In this document: piece after piece, positions 18,101 through 20,345 of the stretch
Layout: the number at the start of each line of letters is the position of its first letter
How positions within the stretch are numbered: the stretch's first letter is position 1
Position numbers and translations under genes: made by a program
Notes under the pieces: generated by a model
Databases searched by the model: none
The model's input: the letters and a program-made list of their open reading frames with translations, nothing else
What the model was told of the DNA's origin: nothing
Source of the DNA: Mnemiopsis leidyi
Taxonomy: Eukaryota > Ctenophora > Tentaculata > Lobata > Bolinopsidae
Reading direction: 5' to 3'
DNA length: 20,345 nt
Assembly: GCA_000226015.1 (NCBI GenBank)
Contig: JH153596.1
Location: forward strand, 72,282-92,626

Positions 18101-18626
18101 CCCCTGCTTTGCAGTACAGGTATCCACAGAGGGCCCAGTCATGGTTCGTGATCGCTTCTAAGTCTCTTGTAGCCCCACAAGCCTTGAAATACCTTATGTT
18201 ATTATATTAATTACACAGATATTGGTGAGGCAAATTAAAATAATTCGAATTAATGCGCCTCCTCTTTTGCCATTAAAGCTGAAGCACTCAGCAAGGAATA
18301 CAGAATAAGCCATCTGATTTACTAGCAAAGAACCGAGGTTTTAAAGAGATTCAGGCTGCTAAACTTTTGTTAGATACCAATTTACCAAATCAAAGGAAGG
18401 ACTTTGAAAATGTATGCAAATTTGATGAAGAATACCTGGTAACCGTAAGGATCATCTGAACAAAGGTAATTGACAAACGGATGTTCGCTATTTTCAAGAA
18501 AGACTTCAAAGATGTTGTAGTAGTATTCCTCGGAAAATGGACATTTAAAGTTTGCCATTTGAAACCCTGATTGATCCGGACATTTTTCTTTCAGGAACCC
18601 ATTTGATTCTTCTATTCTGCACTTTT
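15105..18626 (-). CDS. Rhodopsin-class GPCR with cysteine-rich LDLa-repeat ectodomain (GRL101/LGR-like), 5' incomplete
   Basis: Likely a plasma-membrane receptor; ligand unknown. Exons: 18626-18436 (entered in phase 1, so one base comes from an earlier exon) and 18182-15105 (acceptor TTTCAAG, phase 0). Numbering codons from 18092, the ectodomain (to about 570) has LDLa-like repeats near 105-126, 250-275, 340-367, 504-531 (complete, DCGDGSDE) and 537-563. A CDDKCDDWNCADESDC stretch lies at 57-72. Seven membrane helices lie near 576-600, 612-640, 658-687, 706-729, 823-848, 880-902 and 911-935. N592, D625, CWIP (890-893) and NPFLY (927-931) are canonical; the DRY motif is replaced by FIR (683-685). 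The loop after helix 4 is about 90 residues. No leucine-rich repeats were seen, unlike LGR7/8 and GRL101. The signal peptide is not in these exons. Confidence 0.9.
18436..18626 (-). CDS. Upstream exon of the LDLa-GPCR
   Basis: Acceptor TTTACTTTCAG and donor TTACCAG|GTATTC. It ends in phase 0, compatible with the next exon at 18182. Encodes a cysteine-containing segment (KCRIEESN, EKCPDQSGFQ, FKCPF, YLCSDDPYGYQ) that continues the ectodomain style. No known domain recognised. Confidence 0.65.
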
Positions 18627-18740
18627 CTGAAAGTAAAGGTATACGGTACACTTTATAGTGTGTGGTATGCTGCTGTCAATATAATTACACTTTGCATCAC
18701 TAAATAGTCCAATCAGAAGCAATATCATATAACCACATGT

Positions 18741-19611
18741 CACCACTGTAGAAAAGTTGTATGGTGCGGGCGGTAGGATTCCTACCTAAATTGAAAATCG
18801 TTCCGACCGGAACTTTTGGCTGATCGACAACTGGGAAACTGTCCAGTTTAGCTTGTGCATGTGAAACTAGTTAACATGTAAGCGTGAGAATTTCCCAATT
18901 ATGACGTTTCACCGTGTGATCTGACCCCCGTGGGACTGATTGGGCTGTGTGATGTGATCCCCCTGGGTACCCAGATTTCTAGGTACCCAGTTGTCGGCCA
19001 CCGAAATTTTTCGGTGCAGATTTTTTTGAAAAATTTTCAAGTCATCACAAAAAAAAATAGATAATTTTCGCCAACAATTACAACTTTGATATAACGTTTA
19101 AAGGTTAAGTATGCATCTATTCATCTGAACATATCAATTTTGGTGGCAAGTTATGTGTTTTACAATAATAGTAGTTGTAGAAGTTAACAGAACTTTTTTT
19201 AACTTACCATTCTAAGAATACGGCCGAAACTTCGCTCATGAGAGCATGTTGCCCGTTAAAAATGTTGTTGTTGTCGTTTTTAATCGAAAACAATATTCAG
19301 TAACCGAAAAAATATGTTTGAAACCGAAACATTTGGCTTTGAGTAGCATTTTTAACTTATTGATCTAAGATAACAACCGAAATTTTCGTTCATAGAAAGC
19401 ATTTTGTCAGTGGAAGATGTTATTTGGTTATATGCTTGAAATGTGTGGTTCTGCTATTTAGTAGTCTTGAAATTACGAGAGGCGGGATCAGTTGAATTAT
19501 GGACACAACTATGCTATCCATGACTCAGTGTGGTAAAGTGCCGTCAAACAAGCAATATTCTAATCGAAATTTTGAAAATGGTCCTACCAGGTCGATATTT
19601 TTGCACCTATG
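18741..19611 (+). mobile_element. 871-bp internally deleted derivative of the hAT element, inverted
   Basis: The left end (CACCACTGTAGAAAAGTTGT, then GGTAGGATTCCTAC) matches the right end of the 3783-8928 element. The right end (TTTTTGCACCTATG) matches its left end reversed. Homology covers about 3783-4012 and 8150-8928 of the full element, so about 4.1 kb including the transposase is missing, with the junction near 19413-19430. Flanking octamers CCACATGT and TCAATTGT agree at only 5 of 8 positions, consistent with an older insertion. It lies 115 bp upstream of a receptor exon and could only move with transposase supplied elsewhere. Confidence 0.9.
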
Positions 19612-19869
19612 TCAATTGTGCCACCTAAACGGTGAAATTTTGATATCAAATATTAACCTGCCGTGGAAGAACAAGTGATCCTTGTTGACAATAGCAGGAA
19701 TAGCAGCAGAATAGCTGTAACTGTCCTTGTTCCGCCCGCAAAATTCATCCAAATCCCAAACATGTATCTGTAGGCGACAATTATGATAGTCAAAATGGAG
19801 GGAATCCTTAAAAGCTATTAAATCGAACTTAACTACAGATATAAATACTCCACCAGCCGCTTCTAACCA
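19612..19869 (-). CDS. Candidate extracellular (possibly CUB-like) exon, abutting the hAT derivative
   Basis: After an acceptor-like CCTTAG the minus strand stays open for 85 codons to a TGA at 19614-19612, exactly at the transposon edge. It contains GGVFISVVKFDLIAF, then HNCRLQIHVWDLDEFCG. The F-C-G after a hydrophobic-acidic strand and the alternating hydrophobic pattern recall the second half of CUB domains, but Cys spacing is short. It lies upstream of the receptor exons on the same strand, so it may be part of that gene. The best donor (GGCAG|GTTAAT) gives phase 2, whereas the exon at 18626 requires phase 1. Either an exon is missing between them, or this is not part of the gene, or it is chance. 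Confidence 0.3.
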   Translation of the reverse strand, partial: WLEAAGGVFISVVKFDLIAFKDSLHFDYHNCRLQIHVWDLDEFCGRNKDSYSYSAAIPAIVNKDHLFFHGRLIFDIKISPFRWHN

Positions 19870-20114
19870 CTAAGGTCCCCGATCTATAGAGAACGGTATT
19901 CTTGGGGAGGTGTCTCAAATGTCAAACGCCGTTTCTCTAAATGTAATGCTTCTATCTTTGTTTTTGGAGGTCAATCTGTGTCCATTGGACCATTTGACAG
20001 TATTTCACTACCCAGAACTAAGGCAGAGCCAATAAATTTCGAGAAATAACGTGTTTTATCATTGATAATTTGAGACTCTTCCGGCTTCCCCACGAATACC
20101 GTTCCTAATAATTC
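19870..20114. other. No recognised feature
   Basis: Short open frames only. Upstream receptor exons might be expected on the minus strand here but none could be supported. Confidence 0.4.
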
Positions 20115-20345
20115 AATTGTAAATAAATAAATAAAATAAATGCTGGCATTTATTACACGCTTCAACTCTTTGTTAAAATAATCCCAAATATTTAAATTTA
20201 TAGATTATAAAAACATGGTTTTGTAAGCGTGGCCTTTTCAAATACAAATATTTATGGTTGAGTTTAGTTGTCTACCACATTTTCAAAAGCAATGTTGAAG
20301 AAATAACTTTTTAATGATTTTTAAACGCATCCAAAGTATTTAATG
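20115..20345 (-). mobile_element. LINE 3' end, copy b (same family as 14889-15076)
   Basis: The minus strand reads KSYFFNIAFENVVDN then TAA at 20266-20264, followed by a 3' UTR with CCACGCTT and GCGTGTAATAAA. It ends in a TTTATTTATTTATTTA tail at about 20119-20140. The copy continues leftward on its own strand beyond the window end. A frame break lies just upstream of the C-terminal codons, so it is not intact. Confidence 0.7.

Noticed and set aside
19971..20165. Minus-strand frame with a hydrophobic stretch that looked like a signal peptide for the receptor
   Set aside because: It has no in-frame ATG (only TTG), and the hydrophobic part is encoded by the TTTA-repeat tail of a LINE. A donor in the right phase exists (CTGG|GTAGTG) but the evidence is otherwise explained.
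1..20345. CRISPR array, prokaryotic operons, ribosome binding sites
   Set aside because: The spliced animal genes and retroelements show this is eukaryotic nuclear DNA; the short direct repeats are transposon or minisatellite sequence.

Overview
The window reads as nuclear DNA of an invertebrate metazoan. The genes have phased GT-AG introns. One encodes splicing factor 1 (SF1) and one encodes a rhodopsin-class receptor with LDL-receptor class A (LDLa) repeats. The space between is packed with animal-type transposons: hAT, Ty3/gypsy, Penelope-like, LINE and tRNA-derived SINE. A cnidarian, probably an anthozoan, would fit, but taxonomy is inference and other marine invertebrates are possible.

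Left part (1-3774): a transposon graveyard. It holds a 279-bp terminal-inverted-repeat element, a decayed minus-strand Ty3/gypsy pol with a 12-bp tandem repeat inside it, a 221-bp MITE of the hAT family described next, and a minus-strand Penelope-like reverse transcriptase remnant. The Penelope-like remnant is interrupted by a SINE with target-site duplication and by a 95-bp mini-element with its own 9-bp duplication. A LINE fragment and a second SINE copy abut it.

Middle (3775-8936): the best find. A complete, apparently intact hAT-superfamily transposon occupies 3783-8928 (5146 bp), bounded by a perfect 8-bp target-site duplication GATCTGGC. It carries one uninterrupted 980-codon minus-strand transposase with recognisable hAT catalytic motifs. 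The N-terminal half holds an unusual three-unit repeat dense in TQ/SQ dipeptides. Two non-autonomous relatives lie in the same window: 1424-1644 and 18741-19611. The second retains both ends in inverted orientation and lacks the transposase.

Right part (8937-20345): a GGCC-rich repeat patch, about 1.6 kb without a recognisable gene, and a tRNA-like SINE head. Seven plus-strand SF1 exons follow (11040-14284), ending inside the KH domain. Downstream on the minus strand is an LDLa-GPCR with one large 3' exon (15105-18182) and one upstream exon (18436-18626). A possible further extracellular exon at 19612-19869 abuts the small hAT copy. Remaining SF1 exons are not visible before the window ends. 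Either the receptor is nested antisense inside a long SF1 intron, or the SF1 locus is interrupted. Two copies of one LINE family's 3' end lie at 14889-15076 and 20115-20345.
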